Program-made: the position numbers and the translations under genes
Origin: Achromobacter xylosoxidans A8
GTDB taxonomy: Bacteria > Pseudomonadota > Gammaproteobacteria > Burkholderiales > Burkholderiaceae_B
Reading direction: 5' to 3'
Assembly: GCF_000165835.1 (NCBI RefSeq)
Contig: NC_014640.1
Coordinates: 6,448,001-6,512,000, forward strand
DNA: 64,000 nt
Notes under the pieces: generated by a model
What the model was told of the DNA's origin: nothing
What the model saw: the letters and a program-made list of their open reading frames with translations, nothing else
Database searches by the model: none
Part shown: positions 1 to 9,040 of the stretch, piece by piece
Position numbering within the stretch: the stretch's first letter is position 1
Layout of the letters: the number at the start of each line of letters is the position of its first letter

Positions 1-183
1 CAGCGCGTCATCGGCTGCCGCGATGGCGCGGGCGGTCTCGGCCTGACCCAGGTTGGGTACCGTGCCCAGCACGCTAGCATCGAAAGGATTGCGCACCGTG
101 ATGGTGGCGCCATTGTCGGCGTCGCACCAGGTGCCGCCGATGTAGGCCTGCTGCCGCAGCAGCTGGCTATTCTGCAGATTCAT
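1..183 (-). CDS. gabD: Succinate-semialdehyde dehydrogenase-like, N-terminal fragment
   Basis: Only the first 61 codons lie in the window; the gene continues beyond the left edge. Translation from the ATG at 183-181 begins MNLQNSQLLRQQAYIGG and includes TWCDAD and NPFDASVLGTVPN, which is the characteristic N-terminus of NAD(P)-dependent succinate-semialdehyde dehydrogenases of the GabD type (ALDH superfamily). Family members oxidise succinic semialdehyde to succinate in the cytoplasm, in GABA or related catabolism. Catalytic Cys and Glu are outside the window, so activity cannot be judged. It is divergent from a LysR regulator, which suggests but does not prove control by that regulator. Another aldehyde dehydrogenase specificity is possible. 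Confidence 0.8.
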   Translation of the reverse strand, partial: MNLQNSQLLRQQAYIGGTWCDADNGATITVRNPFDASVLGTVPNLGQAETARAIAAADDAL

Positions 184-304
184 TTGTCTCGCACTCCATC
201 CATCATGCTCCGCACGGTCCACGCTGGGGGTCGGACGGAATTTTTTGGGGAGGATAGCCCCGGCGCCCGCCTGTGCAACAGCAGTCATTAGCGATGCCGC
301 CATC

Positions 305-319
305 GTCATCCGCGATGAC
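305..319. promoter_or_regulatory. Candidate LysR-type operator
   Basis: GTCATC-CGC-GATGAC is a perfect 6-bp inverted repeat with a 3-base centre, lying between the divergent gabD-like and LysR genes, about 55 bases before the chosen LysR start. Position and symmetry fit an operator for the neighbouring regulator; the assignment is inference. Confidence 0.3.
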
Positions 320-374
320 AAACCCGTGCATGGCTACAATGAGCCATCTCGTCCGCTTTCCCGTCCGTCCCGCC

Positions 375-1265
375 ATGCGCCTCGATCCCACCTCCCTCAA
401 GCTATTCATCAGCGTGGTCGAGCAAGGCACCATCGCCGCGGCGGCCGAACACGAGCACATCGCCGCGGCGGCCATCAGCAAGCGGATCAGCGAACTGGAA
501 GAGAACCTCAAGATCCGGCTGCTCATCCGCACCAACAAGGGCATCCGCCCCACGCCGGCCGGCATCGCGCTGTCCACCATGGCGCGGCGCGCCTTGCACG
601 AACTCGATGAAATCTCGGTGCACATGCGCGATTACTCGCGCGGCCTGCGCGGCTTCATCCGGGTGCACGCCAATATTTCCGCGATAACCCAGTTCTTGCC
701 CCAGGACATCAAGCTCTTCCTGAACGACTACCCCAACGTGCAGGTCGATCTGGAAGAGAAAATCACCTCGACCATCATCAAATCGGTCGCCGAGAACGCG
801 GCTGACGTGGGGATTTTCTCGGGTACCGCGCCGGATCACGACGTGGAGATCCGCCCCTACCGCGAAGACACCCTGGCCCTGGTGGTGCCGGCCGATCATC
901 CCCTGCAGGACAGGCCGGGCTTCCGCTTCGCCGAGGCCCTCGAATACGACTTCGTGGGATTGCACCGCGGCAGCGCCATCAATCGCATCCTGTCCAACGC
1001 GGCCAGCGACGAAAAGCGCAACATCCAGCTCAAGGTGCAGGTCACCGGCTTCGATGCGCTGTGTTTCATGGTGAACTCGGGGCTGGGCATAGGCGTGCTG
1101 CCGCTGGACATCGCACGCCGCTACTCGGTCATGTTCGACATCCGCATCATTCCGCTGACCGAAGCCTGGGCGCGGCGCCAGATCCAGATCTGCGTGCGCT
1201 CCTTCGACGCCCTGCCCACAGCCGCCAAGCTCTTCGTCAACCACCTGAGCAAGCGCGAGTCCTGA
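375..1265 (+). CDS. LysR-family transcriptional regulator
   Basis: A 296-residue protein with a typical LysR winged helix-turn-helix at residues 3-62 (MRLDPTSLKLFISVVEQGTI then AISKRISELE and TPAG), followed by a two-lobed effector-binding domain (about 90-290). The start at 375 places the DNA-binding domain at the very N-terminus as is usual; an upstream in-frame ATG at 273 would add 34 Pro/Ser-rich residues with no family counterpart. The doubled IAAAAE/IAAAAISKR pattern resembles a LysR subgroup common in Alcaligenaceae. It is divergent from a gabD-like gene, its likeliest target. The effector is unknown; no residue visible here identifies it. Confidence 0.92.
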   Translation: MRLDPTSLKLFISVVEQGTIAAAAEHEHIAAAAISKRISELEENLKIRLLIRTNKGIRPTPAGIALSTMARRALHELDEISVHMRDYSRGLRGFIRVHANISAITQFLPQDIKLFLNDYPNVQVDLEEKITSTIIKSVAENAADVGIFSGTAPDHDVEIRPYREDTLALVVPADHPLQDRPGFRFAEALEYDFVGLHRGSAINRILSNAASDEKRNIQLKVQVTGFDALCFMVNSGLGIGVLPLDIARRYSVMFDIRIIPLTEAWARRQIQICVRSFDALPTAAKLFVNHLSKRES

Positions 1266-1308
1266 GTTGACGTCTGAGGGCCACGCCCGGGCATCGATTC
1301 CCGGGCGC

Positions 1309-1339
1309 AAAAAAAACGGAGACGGAATGACCGTCTCCG
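1309..1339 (-). terminator. Rho-independent terminator of the zinc receptor gene
   Basis: On the minus strand a perfect 9-bp stem (CGGAGACGG / CCGTCTCCG, 1317-1325 with 1331-1339, 5-base loop) is followed by eight T residues (A8 at 1309-1316 on the plus strand). It lies 23 bases past the receptor stop codon, the classical layout of an intrinsic terminator. Confidence 0.85.
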
Positions 1340-1362
1340 CCACTGTCACGTGTATTCCAGCC

Positions 1363-3480
1363 TCAGTACGTCATGCGCACGCCGAGCAGCACACTGCGTC
1401 CGGGTAGCGGCGCCACCGTCGAAATGAAGGACGCGTGGTTGTAGGCCAGCTTGTTCAGCAGGTTGGTGCCGCGCAGATAAACCTCATAACCCGTAGCGCC
1501 GTACTGGCCGCGATAGGCCACTACCGCATTGACCATGTTGTAGCCGGGTGTGCTCTCCTCGTAGGCGGCGATGTCCTTCTGCGCGAACACGCGCGCGTAT
1601 TCGACACCGCCCGACCACTGCTGCCACTTCATGTTGGCGCGCACGCCGGCGCGCGCCGCCGGGATGCGCGGCAGGTTTCCATCGCCGCCGGTCAGCTTGC
1701 CGCGCACGTAGTCGCCGAACACGGCGGCCGAGAAAACCGGAGTGAACTGGTGGCGCAGTTCGCCTTCCACACCCGTGAACTCCGCATCGCGCTGGGTGTA
1801 CTCGATCAGGCGGAAGTCCTCGTAGCGGTCCAGCGTGTTGGCGTAGATGTAGTTCTTCACGCGGTTGTGGAACACGCTGGCTGAGAACGTCGTGTCCCCG
1901 GCATGCTTACGCAAGGTCAGGTCGATGTTGTGCGATGTCTCGCGGCCCAGATCCGCATTGCCCAGTTCATAGGTGTTGGTGGCCAGGTGCACACCGTCCG
2001 CGTACAGTTCCTGCGCGGTAGGCAGGCGCTGCGAACGTGACAGGGACAGGGCCACGGAATACTGCGGCGCGAAGTCCCAGATGGCGGCGGCCGACAAGGA
2101 AGTGCCGGACAGACTGCTGCGCGCAGCCCCGCCCGTCGGCGAGATGCGTTGCCAGTCCTGTCGCGCGCCCAGTTCGAAGCGCCAGTCGTTCAGTTGGTAC
2201 TCCTCCAGCACGAACAAGCCGTATGAGCGCGTCTTGCTGCGCGGCAGGAAAGCCTCTTCGCCATCGGCGCGGAAATCACTGTAGGCGTTCTGCACGCCCA
2301 CCACACCGCGCCAACCGGCGATGGGCTTGTGCTGCATTTCCACGCGCAGGTCGTAACCCTTGTTCTTGAAGCGCGTACCGACTTCGCCGCCTTCGATCTC
2401 GTCGTGCTGGTAGTCGGTCAAGCCGCCGCGCACGCGGATCTTCTCGAAGCCCGCGAACGGATCCTGGTACTCGGCGCGCAGGTCGAGGCGGTTGCTGCGC
2501 AGCTTCACGTAGGGCACGCCGCCATGCTCGTGCTCATGGTCGTGATCGTGACCCTCTTCGCCGTGACCATGGTCATGGCCGCCGCAATGCAGATGGGTGC
2601 CGTGCGGGTGGCAGCCTTCGTATTCGTGATTGTGTCCCGGCAGGCCGTACTTGCTTTCCAGATGCGTGAACGCCAGGCCGACGTAGCCGCGTGGCGTGAT
2701 CCAGGACATGCCCACCGTACCCTGCGTCGACTCGCTGTACGAGCCTTCCAGCTTGCCGCCAGGCCAGTCGGGCACGTCATAGTCGCTGGTGCGGCGCTTC
2801 AAACCTTCCACGCGCACTGCGAACTGACCTTCACCGGCAGTGATGCCCACCGCCCCCGCGCGTTCCTTGGTGCCGGTGGCGCCGCGCAATTCGGCTTCGG
2901 CCTCGATGCCTTTTTCCGGCACTGCCGTCGGGATCTTCTTGTCCACCACATTGACCACGCCACCGATGGCGCCGCCGCCATACAGCAGTGTGGCGGGGCC
3001 GCGCAGCACTTCGATGCGCTCTGCCAGCAACGGCTCCACCGTCACCGCATGGTCGGGAGAAATGCTGGACGCGTCCATCACTTCGGAACCGTCGGACAGC
3101 ACCTTCACGCGCGGCGCCGTCTGTCCGCGAATCACGGGGCGGCTGGCGCCACCGCCGAAGGTGTCGCTATTGACCCCCGGCAGGTTCTTCAACGTGTCGC
3201 CCAGGGTGCCGTTGCGCTGTTCGATCAGTTCGTCGCCTTCCAGCACCGAGGCAGGCAGCGTGGTGCTGTTCAGGTCCAGGCCCAGCGGATTGGCGGATAC
3301 CGTGATCGGCGCCAGGGTCTTGGCGGCTACGCGTTCCGCCGCGGCCTCTTCTGCTTGCGCCGCGGGCGCGGCCAGCATCAGCGCGCAGACCAAGGGTTTC
3401 AGCGCGCCCCGGCGGCCCGCCCGCACGGCGATCCGGCCACCGCGCTCCCTTTGCCGCCCCAGTTTCTTGCCATTCATCAT
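1363..3480 (-). CDS. znuD: ZnuD-like TonB-dependent zinc receptor
   Basis: A 705-residue outer-membrane receptor. Residues 1-44 form a long basic-then-hydrophobic signal peptide ending AAPAAQA. A TonB-box-like APITVSA segment follows, then a plug domain with RPVIRGQTAPRVKVL and RIEVLRGPATLLYGGGAIGG, and a 22-strand-type barrel ending in an aromatic residue (VRMTY). An extracellular loop at about 277-320 holds 14 His and two Cys within roughly 40 residues (HNHE, HPHGTHLHCGGHDHGHG, HDHDHEHEH). Such a loop is the hallmark of ZnuD zinc/heme receptors of Neisseria and relatives, where it captures zinc before TonB-driven import. Zur-like boxes directly upstream support zinc-starvation control. Nickel or another divalent metal remains possible. 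Confidence 0.88.
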   Translation of the reverse strand: MMNGKKLGRQRERGGRIAVRAGRRGALKPLVCALMLAAPAAQAEEAAAERVAAKTLAPITVSANPLGLDLNSTTLPASVLEGDELIEQRNGTLGDTLKNLPGVNSDTFGGGASRPVIRGQTAPRVKVLSDGSEVMDASSISPDHAVTVEPLLAERIEVLRGPATLLYGGGAIGGVVNVVDKKIPTAVPEKGIEAEAELRGATGTKERAGAVGITAGEGQFAVRVEGLKRRTSDYDVPDWPGGKLEGSYSESTQGTVGMSWITPRGYVGLAFTHLESKYGLPGHNHEYEGCHPHGTHLHCGGHDHGHGEEGHDHDHEHEHGGVPYVKLRSNRLDLRAEYQDPFAGFEKIRVRGGLTDYQHDEIEGGEVGTRFKNKGYDLRVEMQHKPIAGWRGVVGVQNAYSDFRADGEEAFLPRSKTRSYGLFVLEEYQLNDWRFELGARQDWQRISPTGGAARSSLSGTSLSAAAIWDFAPQYSVALSLSRSQRLPTAQELYADGVHLATNTYELGNADLGRETSHNIDLTLRKHAGDTTFSASVFHNRVKNYIYANTLDRYEDFRLIEYTQRDAEFTGVEGELRHQFTPVFSAAVFGDYVRGKLTGGDGNLPRIPAARAGVRANMKWQQWSGGVEYARVFAQKDIAAYEESTPGYNMVNAVVAYRGQYGATGYEVYLRGTNLLNKLAYNHASFISTVAPLPGRSVLLGVRMTY

Positions 3481-3491
3481 CGCCCTCTTTT

Positions 3492-3536
3492 AAATGTTAT
3501 AACGTACCAACTAATTGGCGAATGATATAACATTTC
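3492..3536 (-). promoter_or_regulatory. Putative Zur boxes upstream of znuD
   Basis: Two half-palindromic AT-rich motifs occur 12-56 bases before the receptor start: AAATGTTATAAC (3492-3503, with the perfect 8-bp palindrome GTTATAAC) and ATGATATAACATTTC (3522-3536). Both match halves of the proteobacterial Zur consensus AATGTTATA...TATAACATT. The downstream gene is a His-rich zinc receptor, so zinc repression is the natural reading. The match was made by eye. Confidence 0.6.
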
Positions 3537-3622
3537 GAAAATGACGCAAGGCTGTGAGCTCAATGAAAGCCAGGTCGAGCCCTCATGGCCCTGCCCTGCT
3601 TGGGCGCGCGTATCATACGGCG

Positions 3623-4330
3623 ATGGCGTTCCCTCGACTCCCGACTCATCCCACGCTGACCGACACGGTCGCCAAGCGCCTGCTCGCCGAGATCGACGAA
3701 GGCCGCGTGCCGCCCGGCGAAAAACTGCCCACCGAAAGCGCGCTGGCGGAACAGTTCGGTGTCAGCCGCACGGTCATCCGCGAAGCGGTGTCACGCCTGC
3801 GGCAGGATGGCATCGTGGAGGCGCGGCAAGGTAGCGGCGTGTACGTCACCGGCCACGCCGGCAACCGCGCCCTGCGCATCGACGCCGCCGATCTTTCCTC
3901 GCTGGACGCGGTGCTGCATATCGTGGACCTGCGCCGCGCGCTGGAAACCGAGATCGCCGCGCAAGCCGCGGCAGTGCGCAAGAAGCAGGACATGGCCGAG
4001 ATCGACGCCGCCCTGGCCGCCATTGCGCGGGCCGTTGAAAACGGCGGCGACGGCGTGCAGGAAGACGTGGCCTTCCACCGCAGCATCGCCCGCGCCACCG
4101 GCAACCCCTATTTCCTGACGACCCTGGCTTTCGTCAGTCAGTTCCTGGAAGCGGCCACGCGCGTCACGCGCGCCAACGAAGCCCGCCACGCCAGCTTGAT
4201 GCGGGCGGTGCTGCAGGAACATGTCGCCATCGTCGAAGCGATACGCAGCAAAGATGTGGCCGGCGCACGCGAGGCCGCCCGCATCCACATGGTGAATGCC
4301 GCCAGGCGGCTGAGCCAGGCGCACCGCTGA
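3623..4330 (+). CDS. GntR/FadR (FCD) regulator, probably of the otn operon
   Basis: A 235-residue regulator. The N-terminal winged helix (about 8-76) shows LPTESALAEQFGVSRTVIREAVSRLR and GSGVYV, typical of GntR proteins; the C-terminal FCD ligand domain (about 90-225) has the DLRRALE, FHRSIARATGNPYF and HASLM...EHVAIVEAI motifs with the metal-binding Asp/His pattern of FadR-type members. I chose ATG 3623 because the conserved region begins soon after it; ATG 3554 would add 23 unconserved residues. It faces the 3' end of the sugar-acid operon, and regulators of this family commonly control otn-type operons, responding to the acid or an intermediate. That target assignment is inference. Confidence 0.9.
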   Translation: MAFPRLPTHPTLTDTVAKRLLAEIDEGRVPPGEKLPTESALAEQFGVSRTVIREAVSRLRQDGIVEARQGSGVYVTGHAGNRALRIDAADLSSLDAVLHIVDLRRALETEIAAQAAAVRKKQDMAEIDAALAAIARAVENGGDGVQEDVAFHRSIARATGNPYFLTTLAFVSQFLEAATRVTRANEARHASLMRAVLQEHVAIVEAIRSKDVAGAREAARIHMVNAARRLSQAHR

Positions 4331-4408
4331 GCTCGGACAGCCGGCGCGGCAGCGCCGCGCATTGCCGCTCTGGACCGACAGGCACAGGTCGAAGCTACGG
4401 CAGCCGCC

Positions 4409-5665
4409 CTAGCCGAACGCCTTGATGAAGAAGTCCCGCGCGCCGAAGTTTCCCGACTTCAGCGCAATGCTGATGTCGCCTTGCGCCGCGAGCGCATGGC
4501 CGCAGCACCAAGGCACGCCTGGATCGATCTGCTCGCCGATGGCAATCTGCTGCAACCCCAGCGCCTGCACCACCGCCCCCGAGGTCTCGCCGCCCGCCAC
4601 GATCAGCTGGCGCACGCCGCGTTCAACCAGCCCGGTCGCGATACGCGCGATGGCATCCTCGATCATGGCGCCCGCGCGCGCGGCGCCCAGGTCGCCCTGC
4701 GCCTGCCGGACCTGCTCGGGCTGCGCGGTGGAGTAGATCAGCACGGGGCCGTCGCGCAGGTGCGCATCGGCCCAGGCCAAAGCCTGCACCACGACGTCGT
4801 CGCCCGCCGCCAGCCGCAGCGGATCCAGCGCCAGCGCGGGCCGCCCGCTTTCGATGAACGCGGCCACCTGGCCATTGGTAGCCGCCGAGCAACTGCCCGC
4901 CACTACCGCCTGCATGCCCGGCACGCGCGGCTGCCCGGCGTGCGCGGAGGCGGGCGTCAAGCCCCAGTTGCGCGGCAGGCCGATAGCCACTCCCGAGCCC
5001 GCCGTCACCAGCGGCATGCCGGCAAGCGCTGGCCCCAGGGCCAGCAGGTCATCATTGGACACGGCATCCACAATGGCGATCTCGATCCCCTGAGTCTTCA
5101 ACTCCTGGATGCAAGCGCGGATCGCCTCGCTGCCACGCGCAACAACGGCATGGTCGATCAGACCGACACGGCGCGTGGTCTGCGCGGACAACACGCGTAC
5201 CAGGTTCGGATCAGTCATGGGCGTCAGCGGATGATGCTGCATGCCCGATTCGTTCAGCAGCACGTCGCCCGCAAACAGATAGCCCTTGAACACCGTGCGC
5301 TTGTTGTCCGGAAAAGCCGGCGTGGCGATGGTGAAATCCGTACCTAGCCGCTGCATCAGCGCATCCGCGACAGGCCCGATATTGCCTGCGGGCGTGCTGT
5401 CGAAGGTGGAGCAATACTTGAAGTAGATCTGTTCCGCGCCCTGCGCCCGCAGCCAGTCCAGCGCCGCCAGCGACTGCGCCACGGCCTCGGCCGCCGGCAA
5501 GGTGCGGGTCTTGAGCGCAACCACGACGGCATCGGCGCCGCCGCGCAAGGGTTCGCCCGGTATGCCTATGGTCTGCACGGTGCGCATGCCGGCCCGCACC
5601 AGGTTGTTGGCCAGGTCGGTGGCGCCGGTGAAGTCGTCCGCGATGCAGCCCAGCTTGATGCTCAT
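4409..5665 (-). CDS. otnK: 3-oxo-tetronate 4-kinase (four-carbon acid sugar kinase)
   Basis: A 418-residue protein of the DUF1537/OtnK family. The N-terminal signature ADDFTGATDLANNLVRAG (about 9-26), the YFKYCSTFDST motif (about 82-92) and the C-terminal nucleotide-binding VAGGETSGAVVQALG (about 356-370) are diagnostic. OtnK phosphorylates 3-oxo-tetronate (2-dehydro-threonate/erythronate) at C4 in the cytoplasm; OtnC then decarboxylates the product to dihydroxyacetone phosphate. It is the last gene of the operon and overlaps the ltnD stop by ATGA, indicating translational coupling. The assignment follows established knowledge of the family; which epimer is preferred cannot be read from the sequence. 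Confidence 0.93.
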   Translation of the reverse strand: MSIKLGCIADDFTGATDLANNLVRAGMRTVQTIGIPGEPLRGGADAVVVALKTRTLPAAEAVAQSLAALDWLRAQGAEQIYFKYCSTFDSTPAGNIGPVADALMQRLGTDFTIATPAFPDNKRTVFKGYLFAGDVLLNESGMQHHPLTPMTDPNLVRVLSAQTTRRVGLIDHAVVARGSEAIRACIQELKTQGIEIAIVDAVSNDDLLALGPALAGMPLVTAGSGVAIGLPRNWGLTPASAHAGQPRVPGMQAVVAGSCSAATNGQVAAFIESGRPALALDPLRLAAGDDVVVQALAWADAHLRDGPVLIYSTAQPEQVRQAQGDLGAARAGAMIEDAIARIATGLVERGVRQLIVAGGETSGAVVQALGLQQIAIGEQIDPGVPWCCGHALAAQGDISIALKSGNFGARDFFIKAFG

Positions 5666-6570
5666 TTGGCCTCCGGCAGGGCAATCCCGGGAAATATCTT
5701 GATCACCGCGCTGTCGTCCTCGCGGCCGTGGCCGGCGCTGGATGCCTGCATGAACATCTGGTGCGCCGTGGACGCCAGCGGAAGAGGAAAGCGGGTATGC
5801 CTGGCGGTGTCCAGCACCAGCCCCAGATCCTTGACAAAGATATCGACCGCAGACAACGGCGTGTAGTCGCCCGCCAACACATGGGCCATGCGGTTTTCGA
5901 ACATCCAGCTATTGCCCGCGCTGTGCGTGATCACTTCATACAAGGCATCCGCGTCCACGCCTTCGCGCAGGCCCAATGCCATGGCTTCCGCCGCCGCGGC
6001 GATGTGCACGCCAGCCAGCAGCTGATTGATGATCTTGACCTTGCTGCCCGCGCCGGCGCGGTCGCCTAATCGGTAAACCTTGCCCGCCATGGATTCCAGC
6101 ACCGGGCCGCAGGCGTCATAGGCGGCCGCGCGGCCTGCGGTCATCATGGTCATTTCGCCCGAGGCCGCGCGCGCGGCGCCGCCGGAGATGGGCGCATCCA
6201 GATACAGGATGCCCTGCGCTTCGAGCCTCGCCTCCAGCGCGATCGACCAGTTGGGATCCACGGTGGAGCACATCACGAACACCGCCCCCGGCCGCAGCGC
6301 GGCGGCAAGACCGTCTTCCCCATACAGCACCGCCTCGGTCTGCTGGGCGTTGACGACCACGCTGATGACGATGTCGCAGGCGGCCGCCATGTCGGCCAGC
6401 GTGGCGCAGGCCACGCCGCCTTGCGCCGCGAACGCCGCGCTGGCTTCGGACCGGATGTCGTACACATGCACGTCGTGGCCGGCCCGGCGCAAGCTTTGCG
6501 CGATGCCCGCGCCCATGGCGCCCAGGCCGATGACGCCGACGCGGCGGGATGGTGTTTGAGGATTGCTCAT
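5662..6570 (-). CDS. ltnD: L-threonate dehydrogenase-like (beta-hydroxyacid dehydrogenase)
   Basis: A 302-residue NAD(P)-dependent 3-hydroxyacid dehydrogenase. The Rossmann start VGVIGLGAMGAGIAQSL (about 12-28), the substrate-binding DAPISGGAARAASGEM (about 125-140) and the catalytic-lysine motif GAGSKVKIINQLLAG (about 168-182, Lys in KIIN) are all present. Family members LtnD oxidise L-threonate at C2 to 2-oxo-tetronate, the first step of the otn pathway. It sits between denD and otnK, with a 45-base gap to denD and an ATGA overlap with otnK. The context favours LtnD over the tartronate-semialdehyde or 3-hydroxyisobutyrate members of the same family. Confidence 0.9.
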   Translation of the reverse strand: MSNPQTPSRRVGVIGLGAMGAGIAQSLRRAGHDVHVYDIRSEASAAFAAQGGVACATLADMAAACDIVISVVVNAQQTEAVLYGEDGLAAALRPGAVFVMCSTVDPNWSIALEARLEAQGILYLDAPISGGAARAASGEMTMMTAGRAAAYDACGPVLESMAGKVYRLGDRAGAGSKVKIINQLLAGVHIAAAAEAMALGLREGVDADALYEVITHSAGNSWMFENRMAHVLAGDYTPLSAVDIFVKDLGLVLDTARHTRFPLPLASTAHQMFMQASSAGHGREDDSAVIKIFPGIALPEAK

Positions 6571-6615
6571 ATCGTTGGCGGTACCGCTACGGTAGGGATG
6601 AATTGCGGCCCGCGC

Positions 6616-7590
6616 TCAACGCGCCAGGTCGTCGGCCATGTAGGCGCGGATGATGGCCGCGAAATCGGCGTCGCCGCGCAGGCCCAGCTTTTCGGCTCGG
6701 GCCGTGTCCCAGCGGCCTGGCCAACTGCCCACGATGCGCTCGACGCGGTCGTCGGGCTGCCAGCCGACGCGGCCGGCAACCTCGTCGCCCGCGACCTCGC
6801 GCAGCGCCTGCACCATCTCGGCAGCAGTGACCGACACGCCGGGAAGATTGATGGGCGCGCGGCCCTCGACGGCGGCCGCGTCCAGTTCGCAGCCGGCGAT
6901 CAGCGCCTGGATCGCACCGCGCGGCGACAGCAGCCACAGGCGCGTGTCAGCGCGCACCGGGCATGCCGCCTCCACGCCATTCAGCGGTTCGCGGATGATG
7001 CCGCTGGCGAACGAGGAGGCCGCCGCGTTGGGTCGCCCCGGACGCACGCTGATGGTCGGCAGGCGCAGCACGCGCCCGTCCACGTAGCCGCGCCGCGTGT
7101 AGTCCGCCAGCAGCAGTTCGGCGATGGCTTTCTGCGTTCCGTAGGACGATTGGGGATTGAGCGCGGTGTCGTCGCGCACGATGTCGGGCAGCGTACCGCC
7201 ATACACCGCGACCGAACTGGTGAAGATCACCCGCGGCTGGTGGCCCAGGGCGCGGCAGGTCTCCAGCAGCGCGCGCGACGCGTCCAGGTTGATGCGCATG
7301 CCCAGGTCAAAATCCGCCTCGGCCTGGCCGCTGACGATGGCGGCCAGATGGAAGATCACGCGCGTGTCCGTGCCGATCGCTTGCCGCAGCACCGCGGGAT
7401 CGGCGATGTCGCCGACCTGCGCATGAATGCGCGGATCGTCCGGCCCCGGAGCCTGCACCACGTCCAGCAGACCGATCTGAGTGATGGCTTCGGGCTTGCC
7501 CCCAACCAGGGTCAGCGTGCCGCGCTCCAACAGCCTGCGGGCTAGGCGCTGCCCCAGGAAGCCGGCGCCGCCGGTGATGAGTATCTTCAT
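6616..7590 (-). CDS. denD: D-erythronate dehydrogenase (SDR family)
   Basis: A 324-residue extended short-chain dehydrogenase/epimerase-fold protein. It starts [20 protein letters not shown] (GxxGxxG nucleotide motif), keeps the catalytic Ser/Tyr/Lys set (TSSVAVYG about 124-131, [12 protein letters not shown] about 151-162) and the [10 protein letters not shown] motif of DenD proteins. DenD oxidises D-erythronate to 2-oxo-tetronate using NAD. Its start codon overlaps the stop of otnI (ATGA). Together with ltnD in the same operon, it suggests that both D-erythronate and L-threonate are accepted and converge on OtnI, OtnK and OtnC. Confidence 0.92.
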   Translation of the reverse strand: MKILITGGAGFLGQRLARRLLERGTLTLVGGKPEAITQIGLLDVVQAPGPDDPRIHAQVGDIADPAVLRQAIGTDTRVIFHLAAIVSGQAEADFDLGMRINLDASRALLETCRALGHQPRVIFTSSVAVYGGTLPDIVRDDTALNPQSSYGTQKAIAELLLADYTRRGYVDGRVLRLPTISVRPGRPNAAASSFASGIIREPLNGVEAACPVRADTRLWLLSPRGAIQALIAGCELDAAAVEGRAPINLPGVSVTAAEMVQALREVAGDEVAGRVGWQPDDRVERIVGSWPGRWDTARAEKLGLRGDADFAAIIRAYMADDLAR

Positions 7591-8387
7591 GTCGCGGTAT
7601 GTCCCGTGTGTGTCAGGTAGGGCCGGGCCCAGCCCAGCCCGGCGGAGGTGCCGGCGCGAGGCCGGTACTCGCAGCCGATCCAGCCCGCGTAGCCCAGCGC
7701 ATCGATCTGCTCGAACAGATAGGGATAGTTCAGTTCGCCCAGATCCGGCTCATGACGGTCCGGCACTCCCGCGATCTGGATGTGGCCAATGCCGGCCATG
7801 TCGCGCTTGAGCTTGACCGCGATATCGCCTTCCACGATCTGGCAGTGGTAGATGTCGAACTGCACCTTCAGGTTGTCCGCGCCAACCTCGGCGCAGATGG
7901 CTTGCGCCTCGTCCTGGCGGTTGAGGAAGAAGCCCGGGATATCGCGCGTGTTGATCGGTTCTATCAGCACTGTCACGCCGGCCGCCGCAGCGGCGCGTGC
8001 GGCCCACGCCAGATTTTCCTGATAGACCGCGCGATGCGCGGCGCGGTCCTGCCCAGGCTGGATCAGTCCGGCCATCAGATGCAGCTTGCGGTTGCCGAGC
8101 GCGGCGGCATATTCCAAGGCCTGCTCGACCCCATGCCGGAATTCGCTTTCGCGGCCGGGCAGCGAGGCCGTGCCGCGCTCGCCTGCGGCCCAATCTCCCG
8201 GCGGCGCGTTGAACAGCGCCTGGCTCAACCCCTGTGCCTCCAGCCGCGTTTTGAGTTCGGCTGCCGGATACTCGTAGGGAAACAGGAACTCCACTGCCGC
8301 GAACCCGTCCCGCGCGGCCGCCTCGAATCGGTCCAGGAAGGGATGCTCGGTGTACATCATGCTGAGATTGGCGGCCAGGCGCGACAT
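7587..8387 (-). CDS. otnI: 2-oxo-tetronate isomerase (hydroxypyruvate isomerase family)
   Basis: A 266-residue TIM-barrel protein of the Hyi/OtnI family. Motifs include [20 protein letters not shown] at the N-terminus, [14 protein letters not shown] (about 29-42), the metal-ligand [15 protein letters not shown] (about 145-159), [13 protein letters not shown] and IGCEYRP near the C-terminus. OtnI isomerises 2-oxo-tetronate to 3-oxo-tetronate; hydroxypyruvate isomerase Hyi is the close relative. The ATG at 8387 matches the family N-terminus, whereas an ATG at 8549 would run into otnC and add 54 unrelated residues. It lies 14 bases after the otnC stop and overlaps denD by four bases. Confidence 0.92.
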   Translation of the reverse strand: MSRLAANLSMMYTEHPFLDRFEAAARDGFAAVEFLFPYEYPAAELKTRLEAQGLSQALFNAPPGDWAAGERGTASLPGRESEFRHGVEQALEYAAALGNRKLHLMAGLIQPGQDRAAHRAVYQENLAWAARAAAAAGVTVLIEPINTRDIPGFFLNRQDEAQAICAEVGADNLKVQFDIYHCQIVEGDIAVKLKRDMAGIGHIQIAGVPDRHEPDLGELNYPYLFEQIDALGYAGWIGCEYRPRAGTSAGLGWARPYLTHTGHTAT

Positions 8388-8401
8388 TGCAATTTCCAGG
8401 T

Positions 8402-9040
8402 TCAATAGCGCGCGCCGAACACGGCCCGCAGTTCGTCTATCGCCGCTGTGCTCAATGGCGCGGGCCGGGGATCGCTCATCAGCCAAAGACGGGCGGTTTC
8501 TTCCAGTTCTTCCAGCGCATAGGAGGCATGGGCTACAGAGCGCTCCCACACCACCGACCCAAGGCGCTCGAACAGCGCCCCGCGCACGTCGCCCGCCACC
8601 GCCGCGACCTCGGCTGCAGCTTGCGGATCGCCCGGGCGGCGATAGGGGATCAGCGGAATCCTGCCGACCTTCATGACCTGATAAGGCGTGATGGGCGGCA
8701 GCACTTCATCCGGCCGCCATACGCCCGCCAGCGTCAACGCCACCAGATGCGTGGAATGCGTGTGCACGATGCCGCGCGCGCCGGGACTGGCCTGGTAGAT
8801 GCCGCGATGCAGTTCCAGCGTCTTGGACGGCTTGCTGCCCGACACATGCCTGCCCGCCGCGTCGACCTTGGACAGTTCGGCGGGGTCCAGTCGTCCGAGG
8901 CAGGCGTCGGTCGGCGTGATCAGCCAGCCGTCGTCCAGACGCGCGCTGATATTGCCGGCCGCACCCACGGTATAGCCACGGTCATAGAGGCTGGCGCCGA
9001 CGGCGCAGATCTCGTCGCGGATGCGGGATTCCTCGGTCAT
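8402..9040 (-). CDS. otnC: 3-oxo-tetronate 4-phosphate decarboxylase (class II aldolase family)
   Basis: A 212-residue class II aldolase/adducin-fold protein. It shows the AAGNISARL motif (about 27-35), the zinc-binding HTHSTH cluster (about 98-103) and further His residues near [11 protein letters not shown]. OtnC decarboxylates 3-oxo-tetronate 4-phosphate to dihydroxyacetone phosphate, the exit of the pathway into glycolysis. It is the first gene of the five-gene otn operon. The ATG at 9040 has no good Shine-Dalgarno of its own; a TGA ending an upstream 19-codon reading frame overlaps it. An upstream in-frame stop rules out a longer form. Confidence 0.9.
   Translation of the reverse strand: MTEESRIRDEICAVGASLYDRGYTVGAAGNISARLDDGWLITPTDACLGRLDPAELSKVDAAGRHVSGSKPSKTLELHRGIYQASPGARGIVHTHSTHLVALTLAGVWRPDEVLPPITPYQVMKVGRIPLIPYRRPGDPQAAAEVAAVAGDVRGALFERLGSVVWERSVAHASYALEELEETARLWLMSDPRPAPLSTAAIDELRAVFGARY

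Noticed and set aside
273..374. Upstream start for the LysR gene at ATG 273 (or 339)
   Set aside because: It would put a 34-residue Pro/Ser-rich extension before the DNA-binding domain and would cover the likely operator at 305-319.
1284..1307. CGCCCGGG/CCCGGGCG stem-loop as a terminator of the LysR gene
   Set aside because: On the plus strand it is followed by an A-tract, not T residues; the A8 tract instead serves the minus-strand terminator next to it.
4331..4408. CGGCGC/GCGCCG hairpin between the convergent FadR-type and otnK genes as a terminator
   Set aside because: The stem is only six base pairs with no T-tract on either strand, too weak to call in such GC-rich DNA.
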